From NCBI GenBank assembly GCA_025890175.1, contig JANPYM010000001.1, forward strand, positions 3,760,971 to 3,824,970: 64,000 nucleotides of DNA. Direction: 5' to 3'. Origin of the DNA: Ciborinia camelliae. Lineage: Eukaryota > Ascomycota > Leotiomycetes > Helotiales > Sclerotiniaceae. This document shows positions 32,869-44,349 of this stretch, one piece after another. The translations under genes and the position numbers were made by a program. Position 1 is the first letter of the stretch. Each line of letters starts with the position of its first letter. The notes under the pieces are model-generated. The model worked only from the letters and a program-made list of their open reading frames with translations, had not been told where the DNA came from and did not search any database.

Positions 32869-32940
32869 TGCAACTGCCGTGAATCGAACACGAACCTCCA
32901 CCTTGGAAGGGTGGAATCCTAACCATTGGACCACAGAAGC
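32869..32940 (-). tRNA. tRNA-Gly (anticodon TCC), acceptor stem imperfect
   Basis: Read on the minus strand: acceptor 5' GCTTCTG, a D arm within TGGTCCAATGGTTAGGA, anticodon stem CCACC/GGTGG with loop CT-TCC-AA, T arm TCGTG-TTCGATT-CACGG, and acceptor 3' CAGTTGC. The anticodon reads GGA and GGG codons. A and B boxes are intact and a T-run follows. The acceptor stem has two adjacent T-T mismatches at its third and fourth pairs, unusual for a working tRNA, so it may be a weak gene or early pseudogene. No intron. Confidence 0.82.
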
Positions 32941-34146
32941 TGGTTTGCTTGTTATTTTGTATGGTAATGTCGTGTTGTGACATTATATAAAGGAATCAGC
33001 ATCTATCGGGTGGCCCTATAAAAATGAATAACGAGGTGGAGTTAAGAGTGCGGGTAATCCCCGGCAGATTCATACTCAGAAACCTATCTAGGTACCTAGA
33101 TAGGAGACATTATACCAATACTCAAATACTCATACACAAAGCAAAGCATAATAAGTATAACAAGCACAACCAAGCACACTCAGCTTCTATAATCCAATAG
33201 TTAGGATTCCACCATCCAAGATGGAGGTTCATGTTCGATTAATGGCTTGCTTGCTATATTAGAAAAGTATACTGTAATATCGATATGAAGATCAATGTGA
33301 ATCAATATATCTAAGTAGTTAATAAACTAATAAGTATCTAAACATACAGTATATCGATATTATATCTCAAGATTCTTGTATATATACTATACCAATAATA
33401 CTCTATAAAAAACTACCTAGGGGAAGAAGCAAGTACTGTATATACCGATATACTTTTATATATTAATGTTTATTACCTACCTAGGTACTTATATATATAT
33501 ATATATATATATATCAAACTTCATAACCAAGCCATACAAAACCCTACTCAGGTATATCAGAACAGAAACCAAACTTTATTGCGCGAGACCTACAGCCGGT
33601 ACATATTTAATAGTGAAAGCAGGTATTAGCTAGGTACCCATATAGACAGACATAAGACTAAGAGCATACCTACCTACGTACGGCGTTGTAAGGCGGAGAA
33701 ACAGGCATATGTTTATGCATACCATACCAGCATAAATCTACTATCAATATGAAATTATATCATCGATGCAAAGTTTCACAAGCAATGCGTATGCCACGGC
33801 AATAACAGTTTCTTCCAACGTCCCTTGGTAGAAATAGATTTCGCTCTTCGCAGTGATATCTACTGTGTAGCTCACCCCATGCAGCTACAGCAATCCTAAA
33901 CGGGCAAAAGAAAGGCTAGAATCTCCCTACAAGAAGGCCCTTTGAAACTATGATACAAGCTCCCTTAAAAATCCGAAAGTATGAAGAAAGTTGGAGCCAA
34001 AATGACAGTTAAGTCAAAAATCGCCACCCTAGCCAAATCAAATCATTCATTTCGCTTTTACCAATTCATGCAATCCCAAATACTTGTACAGTTCCTGTAA
34101 GAAAAAGAAAACTCGTGGCCTAGGGAGCTCAATAAAAAAGTTGGAA
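32941..34146. other. AT-rich intergenic with palindromes and the tRNA relic
   Basis: Outside the tRNA copy this 1.2 kb has a perfect 22-bp palindrome at 33083-33104 centred on TAGGTACCTA, an AT dinucleotide run at 33490-33514, and several CCTAGGTA words. No protein-coding frame is supportable. Confidence 0.5.
33183..33250 (+). pseudogene. Mutated inverted copy of the tRNA-Gly(TCC) gene
   Basis: The + strand from 33182 matches the tRNA at 32940-32869 almost base for base (GCTTCTATAATCCAATAG against GCTTCTGTGGTCCAATGG, then TTAGGATTCCACC). About ten positions differ and most are G to A or C to T, plus a one-base loss in the anticodon loop. Homology also covers about 20 bp of 5' flank (ATAACAAGC...AACCA). 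The A box and 3' acceptor are destroyed. Confidence 0.8.
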
Positions 34147-35291
34147 TCAAGATGTTGGTTTCTTCTCCAAATGTTCGTTGCCATTACGATTATTGTGGTG
34201 ATTGGCCGCTTTCTCCTTTCGAGCTTCGTCGATAGCGGTTCGTTGTTGTATACTAGAATCATGAGACTTCCATTCTACCTTGGTTTCTGGTGGGAATGAA
34301 AGAACACGCTTCAATGTCTCCCTATTCAGCTGTTAGAATATGATTTGAAATGTGATAGAGAAGTTGCATACCTAATCTTGAGTACCCTTCCGCCACCTGA
34401 ACGGGTCCAGATACTCAAAATATCTTCTCCATTGCGTACACTTAGGACAACGCCACAGACTTCCTCACTAGGATCGAATTCATCTCCAGCCATTGCAAAG
34501 ACTAAATCCTCCCAATAACGATCCGCAACACCCTTCTTGAGTCTCACAATCCATTTGCCTCCTTTTTTATTTTCATCATCCTCCCAAACTGGACGAATTC
34601 CCTTTTTAAACATGTGGTAATCAGAAACCAGTGGCAGATTTGATGGGTGCCTCATATGATCGAATACATCAAACAATTCCTCCGCCGAATTGAATGCCGC
34701 CATTGGATGTAATGTCTTTTCATATTCCACAAATCCGTTTGATTTGGAGATTGGGGGTCGGTACCAGAAGACCCACCCATGTCTAAACTGATGAGAAGGT
34801 GGTGCAGCCGTCTTAGAATCTGCGAGGGAAACTTTAGAGGCCTTTGATCCCAAGTCTTTATAGTTTTTCTCTGCAGTTGGTGTTTTGGTGGCCCCTCCGA
34901 CTACACTCCCAAAATCCAGTACGCCTCCACCTCCAGGTGTCTTCGGGCCCTTTGAATTTCCAAAAGATGCGAACGCGCCTGAACCTAATCCGAAGGCGCT
35001 CGATGCGCCAGTTGTCGGGGAGGATAAAGACGAGGCCGAAGGGGACATAGAGTTGAAGGGATTCTTTGTACTATGCGAAGAAGAGTCTCCATGTCTTCTA
35101 CCTAAGCCAAATCCCCTTGGTGGGTGGTCGCCACCATTGAAAGTTGATCCATTCGTAGTTGGATTTCCTGTGGATAGCGAAAGTTTGCTCGAACTGTACC
35201 GCACTTGGATTAGAAGCGCTCAAAGAAAGAGGTAATGCGGGAACGAAGAAGGAAATACTTACTTCGAACGGCGAGTCCACAGGTTATCCAT
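34147..35291 (-). CDS. eIF4E-family mRNA cap-binding protein (class II, 4EHP/eIF4E2-like)
   Basis: Three exons (35291-35263, 35193-34372, 34321-34147) encode 341 residues. The first 140 residues are Ser/Gly/Asn-rich and disordered, with FGLG/FASFG words. The eIF4E fold follows: HGWVFWYRPP (from about 148), AAFNSAEELFDVFDHMRHP, IRPVWEDDENKKGGKWIVRL, YWEDLVFAMAGDEF and VCGVVLSVRNGEDILSIWTR. The cap-stacking residue equivalent to human W102 with its Glu partner is W213-E214. The other cap-stacking position appears to be Tyr (Y167) where canonical eIF4E has Trp, as in 4EHP-type proteins. The Trp that in other eIF4Es binds eIF4G/4E-BP (VExFW) is replaced by Phe (AEELFDVF). It should bind capped mRNA in the cytoplasm and act as a translational regulator, not the main initiation factor; the last point is inference. 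Confidence 0.92.
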
Positions 35292-36566
35292 TACGAAAGG
35301 ATGGAAATGAGATCTGATTTATATGCGCTTCAAGTCAAGCTTTCACGAGTCGGAATCTAATGAACTGATGTTATGACGGAGGACTTTTCGAGATGTGTGT
35401 ATTGATGGATGGAGATGTACAAGAAAGATAGGTATCGATCGGGTGATTTTTGATTCTGTTAAACAAAGTAATGGATATCGCAAAGGGTTAAATTTGGTAG
35501 GAAGTTTGGTAGTATTCGATAGTTATTCAGTAAGTCGAAGATGAATTTATTTGAGGATATTGGTATTGTTATTGTTATTGGTATTTGTATTGGAATTTTG
35601 TATTTGTAGATATTGTACGTGTATGTGTAAGTATTTTGTATATTGGTATTGGGATTTGTCTTTGAGGGTTTTCAGTTTTATTGTTCAATTCGATAAGTTT
35701 GCAGGTGGGTAATGATTACCTCAGTAAAGTGTTGAAAGTACTTGTATCAACCTATGACTTTATCGCGGCACGGCACCTAAATCTTAGAGCGGCGCCGAAC
35801 CTAACCAATTTAAGCGAATAACGCTAGTGTCAGAAATATTTTGTTTGAATTTTCGTTTTCCCTTTTTTCCTTTTTCCTTCTTCTTTAACAATAAGACCAT
35901 TAACTCAAATCATCGACAGTTTGATATTTTCACCACTCAACTGCCGATTCCGATAACTTGGTCAAGAAGAATCTTTTACCACTTCAAAACCATCGTCACG
36001 AGGGCCCCTCGTGCGGCTTCCATGACACGATGATGACCTAAAGATGGAAACATATCTACAGAATTTCAATACGGGGTTGTTTTAATGGGAGGATGATGAT
36101 GATGATGAGAATGAGGATGAGGATGAAGACGAGAGGATAGGGTTGAACAATAGGGTAAGCATACTTGTGATATCTTATGTAACTGAAGGGATGATATGAG
36201 GAAAATACAACTCTGGTAATATGATTTAACCGCTATGTTTCTACATGTTTGCTGGTTGAGATTGAAATAATACTTGGCAATCACTGATCATTTGGTGAAT
36301 GGCTTTGGTGAAGAGATTTATCATGACCCATTTCAATGCTGATCCGTTTGTATCAAATCCATAGTTATATACCTAGGTACCTGGTCAAATATCAATTATT
36401 TATCTTCAATATTTGTTCTCTTGTTTGGGTAAAGTGCTAGTAGTGTAGAAGCGCGCGAGGATCTGAATCAATCAAATGATGGAATTCAAAAACTCGTCTT
36501 GCTTTCAATCTTCCACTCTGATTCATTCGTGTTGCCTTCTTATGTCATCTCTAAATTCTATCGCAT
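35292..36566. other. Intergenic, no gene seen
   Basis: About 1.3 kb: promoter of the eIF4E-like gene (right of 35291) with TTGTTATTGGTATTTG-type repeats near 35560-35650, a GAT/GAG purine run at about 36090-36135, and the 3' region of the monooxygenase. No coding frame found. Confidence 0.45.
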
Positions 36567-37964
36567 TTATTCATTACGTTTCTCATAATCATAACCCAGC
36601 TCTTCCATTGTCCTTGCTGTCTCACCACCTTCAATGAAGCTCTTTCTTATGTCTGCATATAACCTTCTTATCCACAACTTCTTCTCGTCCCAATATGTTG
36701 GTTCCTTGCTGAATCCACCTTCAGCACCTTTAACCCAGTCATGCAAACCATTCATGTATTCCGCGTCGTGTGGATAACCAAAGATGTGGAAAGACGTGCC
36801 ATTCCCATGTTCTCTCACTCTTTCCTGTTCCCATGATTTCATTGCCTCATTACTAGGCAAGACTAGCTTATTCGACCAAACTTTCGAGATTGCTGCGCTC
36901 TGGACTTCGGATATTGGGAATGGTATGACTTTTTGAGCCAATGCTGTAAATGCAAGGGTTGGATGTTCAATGTCAAATATATGTTGATATGAACCGACCA
37001 CTCGTCGACCGGTCGTGACGACAGGCGGGTCCAATGAGTTGAGAAATGGATATGAATAAAAGTATCCTGTGCAGTATACTATGGCATCAATATCTTTTTC
37101 GATCCGCCCATCATCGAACCTCACACCCCTGATGTCGGCGAGGTATTCTGAAATGGGAGGTACCTCTTCCTTCCCTTCTTTTGCCTCGTCAGAGCAAGTT
37201 CTCACGGAGTTCAGAAGAGGCTTCTGACAGACTTTACTGATCTGCTTTCCGATATCCAAGCCTGACGCTCCATTGCCAACCACAATTACTTTCTTGCCAA
37301 GAAAAGAATCGGGTGAACGGAATATTTTGGAATGTGATATGATAGATGGATGGGTCGAGTTGAAGTCCTCAATCCCTGGCACATCAGGTATAAAAGGCAC
37401 AGAATAATGACCATTTGCAATAACAACGGCATCATACGTCTCTTTGATCTCATCAGCGGTAATTGTAGATTTGGAAGTGATTTCCCATCGATCATAACCT
37501 TTGCTGGTGTCTAATCTTATATCCTGAACTTGTTCCGAAAACCGGATCAAATGTCTAACGTCCCCAGAATAATGCACGAGATATTCCTGAACATCTTCGC
37601 GTGTAGGGAAGAGTAAAGAGTCGGAGCGAAATGGTCGGTCAGAGAAACACATCAATGTCTTTGGAATATTTGTGTGTAAACGATCATACATGGGGTTGGA
37701 GAAAATGGGAGCCTTTCCATTCTTTGGCCATATCGGTTTCTCGGGAGACACATTTGGCGTTGTTGATGGGATGGATACACTGTCACTGATATTTGGGGTA
37801 TAATTCCATACTCCTCCGACTTCAGCTTGTTGCTCAATGATATCGACCTTATCAAAATGCTTTTCCGCCAGAAGGAACTTCGCTGCAGCCAATCCAGATG
37901 GGCCTGCTCCAATGATTGCAATTTTCTTGACGTGAAACCTTGGAAGTCGAAGTTCGGAGTTCAT
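36567..37964 (-). CDS. Flavin-containing monooxygenase (FMO family)
   Basis: 465 residues from ATG at 37964 (MNSELRLPRFHVKKIAIIG). The FAD-binding motif GAGPSG lies at 19-24 in a first Rossmann fold, with VDIIEQQAEVGGVWNY as its second half. A second dinucleotide fold for NADPH has VIVVGNGASGLDIGKQ at about 226-241. Between them are YDAVVIANGHYSVPFIPDVPG and FLGKKV. A C-terminal DAIVYCTGYFYSYPFL matches the ATG motif region of FMO/N-hydroxylating enzymes. Such enzymes oxygenate soft nucleophiles (N or S) using NADPH and oxygen; the substrate is unknown. The frame stays open upstream to 38090 without ATG. A good intron (38154-38072, GTAAGT...CATAG) lies in this leader, so the extra residues are probably 5' UTR. 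It is divergent from the large OB-fold gene, with about 450 bp between transcribed parts. Confidence 0.92.
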   Translation of the reverse strand: MNSELRLPRFHVKKIAIIGAGPSGLAAAKFLLAEKHFDKVDIIEQQAEVGGVWNYTPNISDSVSIPSTTPNVSPEKPIWPKNGKAPIFSNPMYDRLHTNIPKTLMCFSDRPFRSDSLLFPTREDVQEYLVHYSGDVRHLIRFSEQVQDIRLDTSKGYDRWEITSKSTITADEIKETYDAVVIANGHYSVPFIPDVPGIEDFNSTHPSIISHSKIFRSPDSFLGKKVIVVGNGASGLDIGKQISKVCQKPLLNSVRTCSDEAKEGKEEVPPISEYLADIRGVRFDDGRIEKDIDAIVYCTGYFYSYPFLNSLDPPVVTTGRRVVGSYQHIFDIEHPTLAFTALAQKVIPFPISEVQSAAISKVWSNKLVLPSNEAMKSWEQERVREHGNGTSFHIFGYPHDAEYMNGLHDWVKGAEGGFSKEPTYWDEKKLWIRRLYADIRKSFIEGGETARTMEELGYDYEKRNE

Positions 37965-38599
37965 TTTTGGGAATTTCGATATGAGTTTGATATCTCTAGC
38001 TTCTCTTTCAGGACTCCCTCCCAGGATTCCCTTCACAGTCCGTCCTATATTGGCTCGGACTTGTAAACTGCCTATGTAATCAAATGGCACAATAAAAATT
38101 TAAGAATTCATCGAGTTGTTGTTGTATGGTAAAATCAAAAAAGGGTGTACTTACTTGAATAATATTGTCTAGATAAATGAAGATTGAGAACAAGAGTTCA
38201 ACTACCTAGCTAGTAGGTAGGTATCCATGGATGAAACTAATGTGATGGTTCCAGCTTAGGTTCACTTGACTATTATTTTTTATTCGCTGTGGCAAGGCTT
38301 GCGTTTGTTTGCCTTTTGCCTTTTGCAGGGCTCACATAGGAATCGGCAAAACTTCCAAAGATTCCGATGACATCTACCCACCCACCAGCCCACCCACTCC
38401 ACTCCACTCTATCCCAGGCTTAAAGTAAAGCTTGGAAGCTCCCATCACGAAGAATTCACAACGCGTCCCACTATACCAAAGCAAAATATACATTCAAATA
38501 TAAGAAACCTGTTCTGTTCATTGATACAACATTACAGAAAGGATATGATTACTCACAGGTGATCGGTATTGGAAGTAGGAATTTTCCTCCTCAAAATCC
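37965..38599. promoter_or_regulatory. Shared divergent promoter region
   Basis: About 635 bp between the monooxygenase ATG (-) and the OB-fold gene ATG (+). The left part is a 5' UTR with a probable 83-nt intron (38072-38154). It contains CTAGCTAGTAGGTAGGTATCC near 38205-38225 and a C-rich CCCACCCACC-type patch near 38375-38400. Individual factor sites cannot be assigned. Confidence 0.4.
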
Positions 38600-41500
38600 A
38601 TGGGAGAAACAATGGCACCTGCAAATCGAATTCCAGACTCTACAACAATGTTGACTTTAGAGTCAACCACGCATATTCCAATCGCGCAACTTACTCCATC
38701 ACTTCCCGCATCAGCTTCAAGATCAATTAAAGCGGTGGTAACTCTTACGTGGCCATACAGCTCGCGCACAGGTTCCGTAGCCTTTTTACTCGCAGAACCC
38801 GATTTCCGCTTGCGCAGAACCAAAGGCCAAGTGCGAGTACAGTTTTCAGGATCGTCTGCGAATATCATCGCAAATTCTGGTATTGCTAGTGGAGATGAAG
38901 TGGTTTTATGTCTAGATGGAGTGGAATATGTTGAAGCTGAAACTATAAATGCGACGCCTGGAAGAGGTGTGGAGTTTGAACTGAAATTCACGGAAAGAGT
39001 TCTGCTTCAGGTAGGAGTAATATTTAACTTTCAAATCTCTCATTCTAATTTCTTACGCTACAGTTCCAACCGGAAGAATCCCAGGATGTTAAATATATCA
39101 ATATCGACCACCCCGATCCCGAACCTGTTCCAACGACCGCGCCCGCTCCAGCGACAGATATAGAGACCGAAACCCAAGTACCAGACGTCCCAACAACACC
39201 TGCTTCATTTTCAAAACGAGTATCTCTACACAATGTAGAGGAGTACTCTTCTCCAGCTTTCTTAAAACGTGAGCGAACATCGTATGGATCAATATTTGAT
39301 GAGGGTTACGATCCATTTGAAGTGGAAGATGGGTCAGTCTTTGGTAAAGGCAGAAAAAGGACTAGGCTTAGTACATCATGGCGGTTTACAAGCAGGTCGC
39401 CAAGTCCCAGTCCAGAGGTCGAAGAGCTGGTAGCAGCACGATTGGAAAATGGTATCCAGGGACCAGCAACCCAGCATGCGCCTGCTACAACGGACGAGGG
39501 TGTTCAGACTATGGAGGTTGAAGCTGAGGTAACTACTGAAGCGACACAAACACCGAACCAAAGCCGGGCTAAAATCATCGAGGGGACGGAGACAAATGGC
39601 ATCGTAGAGGTCGTGCATGCGGAACCTGAATTACAGGAACGACCACAAGTCGAAGAAGCGATCGCAAATACAATGCCACCTCCACAAAAACAATCAAATC
39701 TTTTCATACCCGAAATCGAGCGACAAGAAACTTCACCCGATGATATAGTTGAGAAGTTGCCTTCATCCCCGCAGCTACGGCCTTTACCATCGGAAGATCT
39801 ACCTTTGGTCTCGCCATTAGTGACGAGCCGATTTGAGATGTTCAATAACCACATTCACAATGACCATACTCAGCATGGAGCCCCCAATGTTTCAGCCGTA
39901 CTCTCGGCAGAGGCTGATACTCAGATACAGGTCGATGACAAAGAAGATATATATGGTGTCAGTCCTCCACGTCGTGTTAACGATCAACCGAAATCAACCC
40001 AGGCCAGTCATCAAATATCAACAATTCCTTCAGAGAACGAATATGGCCCCCCAACAACGGAAGCCTTTACTCCTCATCAACAAAGTCAATTCGAGGCCGA
40101 GCAGAGTGTAGAACAACTTTTTGCCCCCTACAATGTTTCGGAGCCCGATCCCTACACGTCGGTCGGTGTTTATGCTGGAATGTCTGGAGAACAAGGCCAA
40201 TACATCCCCGGTGGAATGGAGGAAGAGGATATGGCTCAGTACAACTACCCTGATCCAGAGCAGGTACACCCCCAATCAAATAACTGGGGAGCTCAGTCTA
40301 GTATGGCCTATCCAGATCTTGAAGGCAGTCAACAATCCGCAATCCACAGTCCATATCCCCACCTCCTACCCATGCCACCTATTGCTCGATCTCAAAGTAA
40401 CCAAAGTCATCAATCTCATCAATCTCAAGTTGTAGATTTGACCGAGAGTGATGACGAGGATGAGGATGCTGAAGGGGTTTCTGACGTTGAAGACGATAGG
40501 CAAGAGCACATGCCTAATTCACATTTACCAGTGGATGATGAGGAAGAGAATTTATATGACGAGGAAGAAGAAGATGGGAGCAGTATTTATGATGATGATG
40601 ATAAAGTGCAAACCAATGAACCTCTCAATGGCCCAGAAGGGGATGATTATGGCGATGAGTACGAAGAAGATTACTCTGGCGAGGATGCCGAGAAAATGGA
40701 TTTACGCAACTACATCGAAGAGGATGGGACCGGCAGTGAAGATGACTATGACGAGGACAACTACAGTGACAATGGAATGGACAATGAAGCGCCGTTGCAG
40801 CGACAACCACCACGAGAGCCGGAAGTAATAGATCTTTTGTCTTCAGATGAAGAAGATGATGAGCCAGCTGCGGCATCTAAACCACAATCGGGAACTCCGG
40901 ATGCTCAAGACGAAGACGATTTCGAGGATGATGAGAGAATTGAAGAAGAGGAAGATATGGAGGAAGACGAGGATGAGGATGAAGATGATGGGGAAGGCAA
41001 AGGAGAGGAAAGTCTAAATATTGGTGGCGAAGTTGACATGCCTACGACAAAGTCTCAAGAATTTGTGAGAGAATCGTCCTCTGAGTCAGATGGGGATGAG
41101 GTAATGGAGAATGAAAGCACACTAGTTAAGGATGGCGATAAGGCAGTCGAAATCGACGCTGAAATACCCGAAATGGTTCCGAATGAATCGGAGTCTGGTC
41201 CCGACACTCGAATGGATGTGGATGCGAGCTTGTATGAGTCGAAGGGCGCACAAAGCTCCCACCAACAACAAGAAAACGCAGAGGAGGAGGAATTAGTCCC
41301 TGAGCCCATGGATATCGAGAGTAAATCAGCCAAACCGTCTACTGCCACTGTTCATGTGGGCGCTGATAATTCTACGGATAACCTCGACGGATTATTTGAA
41401 AAATTAGAAGAAGCCGGGTCCGAGACTCAATTGGAACAAGGGTCTTCAAATTTCGAGGGTGACGAGCCTCAGAATGATTCGAAAGATCTCGAGAATGACG

Positions 41501-43641
41501 TTGAGGATATTGGGAATGAAGATATTGTCCCAAATTTGGATGAAGAAAATACTGGCGAGAATCCTTCAGAAGAATCCAAACCGGCTGAAAGTGCAGAAAA
41601 TCTACCAGCAGAGGAACTTCCCCATTACCCAATATTGACTGAAGACAATGAAAAGGCCATAGATTTTACTCTGGACAATTCGCCATCGGCACCAATAGAC
41701 GTAGAGAAATCTAGCGACCCAACAATACCCAATCCCGAATTACAAAGGATTTCCAATCGAGCTGCTAAATCTGGCTGGTCAAAAGTTACTTCTTTCGTTA
41801 AAACGTTTGGTTTAGATGGTGCAAATGATGCGAGCGATGAGGGCGATGAGGATAATCAAGGTCAAATTTCGTACCCTAGATTACCTGTGGCTGGACTGGA
41901 AGATCAACAAGAGTCGGCTGATGAATCAGAACAGAATTCACAGTCCAAAACCCCTACTCGTGACATGGATATCACCATAAACCATAGCAATGATCAACTT
42001 CTGACCCCTGATGATACTCAAAGGATGGATGCTGAGCAGGAATCTTTCGATTCAATATCGGATCTACTTCAGTCTCAATTACAGGAAGAAATGGGAGAGA
42101 TGGATGAAGATTTGGAAATCATACAAAACAATGAAGGCATTGAGAAGGATTCGTCAATGGATTTAGTTGAGGATGATGACCAAATTTCTGCTCAAGAGGA
42201 GATAGATGAGGATCAAGATGTGGTTACAGATACGGAAGCGATGGATAAAGATGATATCGAAGTGATTGACCCTGAACTCGACGATTTTAAGGTTGAAATT
42301 ACCAAGATGGAGATGATTGGCATGGACAAGATCGAATCTACTGAACCCGAAGTAAAACAGGTTGACCAAGACTTTGTCGAGGGCGAGGTAGCCGAAGATG
42401 GGGAGACTGGGGTAGAGCATAATAAAGGTGGACGGTTTGAAGTTGAGAAATCTGAGGTTGATCAGATCGAAATCGATATCAAAATGGCCGAGATGACAGA
42501 ACTCGAAACTCAACGGGCTCTTGCAAAATTGGTTGATACCAAAGTTCTGGGACAAGATACGGAGATGGTTGAAATCGATCAAGTAGTTGAGGGGACCATC
42601 GAGGAGACCGAGGCTGTTGCCGACACAACCGAAGCCATTATATTGGAGCAAATCAGACGAGCACCTTCAACTTATTCAGCACGAAACCGGGACGACAAGG
42701 AACCTTCACCTAAATCTAAGAGAGGCAGAAAAGAATCGAGTTCTGTTAGCCCTAGACAAACACGATCCAGCGCGGAACCTTCACCTGAACTCAAGAAGAG
42801 TAGAAAAGGATCGACCGCTGTCAGTCCTAGACAAACACGATCCAAAGGGTTGGAGCCAGTTATAGAAACCAATACTCCCATAACTCCTACAAGGTCAAAC
42901 AAAGAGAATATGCCATCATCTACACATGGTAGCAATCGCTCTAGGAGATCGCCATCTATAGTTCTCGACGAAGAGGAAATACCACAAGGCCACGATGCAA
43001 GCGCTGAAATGGCTCTAGAATCACTCGAATCACATGATTCAGCCACAAAAGCTGGTCATCACCTCAGGTCACCAGCATGTACCGACCCAAAAGTCCGTTT
43101 GACAAAATATCTTCGTACTGATCTAAGCGAATACACAACTCTCAAAATGCTTCGTTTCAAAATGTCATTGAAATTGGATATTTTAGCAATCGCTACGAGT
43201 GTACCCCCTGAACCTCAAAGAGCAAAGGGACCTAGGCATTACACAACTACCTTTACTGTTACCGATCAAACTATTGCTCCTTCCGGGGTAGTAGAAGTAA
43301 GAATATTCCGTCCATACAAAGATGCTCTTCCCACACCTGCAATTGGAGATGGAATTTTGTTGAGAGATTTTAGCGTCCAATCCGTTAAAGGCAAAGGGTT
43401 TGCATTAAAATCCGAGGAAGGAAGTAGTTGGGCCGTATTCAAAGATGAAGGCACGGAAGTAGAAGTTACGGGACCACCGGTGGAATATGCACATGGGGAA
43501 AAGAAACACATGAAGGAATTGAGGGACTGGTTTCATGCCCTAGATGATGAGCACAAGACCAAATTAGAAAAGGTTAGTACGGCAATGGAGAAGAGTTCTC
43601 CGACCAAGAGTTCCGGGAAAGGGAAGGAAGCGAAGGCGTAA
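38600..43641 (+). CDS. Large acidic protein with C-terminal telomere-type OB fold (Telo_bind, POT1/Cdc13 class)
   Basis: Two exons (38600-39010 and 39064-43641, 53-nt intron, phase 0) encode 1662 residues. Residues 1-140 look like a small beta-rich domain (VEFELKFTERVLLQF), possibly another OB fold. Residues 230-1450 are disordered and extremely Glu/Asp-rich. They include two SUMO-interaction-like motifs followed by acidic residues, VVDLTESDDED at 593 and VIDLLSSDEED at 725, and a repeated basic/Ser segment with PRQTRSS. The C-terminus from about 1475 (VRLTKYLRTDLSEYTTLKML, ATSVPPEP, YTTTFTVTD, VRIFRPYKDALP, GDGILLRDFSVQS, WAVFKDE) has the features of the POT1/Cdc13 single-stranded telomeric DNA-binding OB fold. 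A nuclear, telomere-associated role is likely but inferred. S. pombe Pot1 carries this fold at its N-terminus instead. Parts of exon 2 are open in other frames only because of the biased composition. Confidence 0.88.
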
Positions 43642-44027
43642 TGTGCGCATGTGGATATTTGGGATGCGGATCGGCGTTTTTAGCGGTTCTCGTTTCGTGG
43701 GAGGGTGGGGAGGGAAGGCGCAGAAAGAAAGAAAGAAAGAAAGAATACCATACCTATGTATAATTAATTGTACTTTATCATGACGGGCACGGAGTATGGA
43801 AGCGATGGATCTTTTTGATTTGATTGATTGATTTGATTTGATTTTGATTTTGATTTTGATTGCCTGGGTCTGGGTCTGGGGAAAATATACACGTTTGGCG
43901 AAGTCAGCAACTGATGGTGAAGATATTCAAAGGAGAATCTTCATTTTTTTTGGGGGGGCTCTCTTACTAGGTACCTACTTAGGTACAGTACAGTAGTACG
44001 TCTTATGATTGATTGATTGATTGATTA

Positions 44028-44086
<59 letters not shown>

Positions 44087-44300
44087 AGCTAGCTAGCGGG
44101 TTTAGTTTTTTTTGGTTTTTTTCTTTTTTTCTTTTTTTTTTTCGAAATGAATGGGAATGGGAATGAGAATAGGAATAATACTTCAATATACTTGAATATA
44201 CTTAAATGTACTTGAATGTACTTGAATATACTTAAATGTACTTGAATATATTTGAATATACTTAAATATACTTGAATATATTTTGTTGAGAGTAGCCAGG

Positions 44301-44349
44301 GCCGTATGAGCCGTACGGACCGCGAAGCGGGCCGTAGGCCTAATACGGC
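44301..44349. repeat. 49-bp GC-rich imperfect palindrome
   Basis: The ends are GCCGTAT and its complement ATACGGC; inside, CCGTACGGACCGC faces GCGGGCCGTAGG around a GAA centre. The arms match at most positions. It would form a stable hairpin. It is the only GC-rich block in an otherwise AT-rich repeat stretch and is followed by CTTAGCGCCCTATCTTAAG. Confidence 0.7.

Noticed and set aside
36567..38090. Longer monooxygenase start at 38090
   Set aside because: The first codon there is GTG and the extra 42 residues lie partly across a good 5' UTR intron; the first ATG is at 37964.
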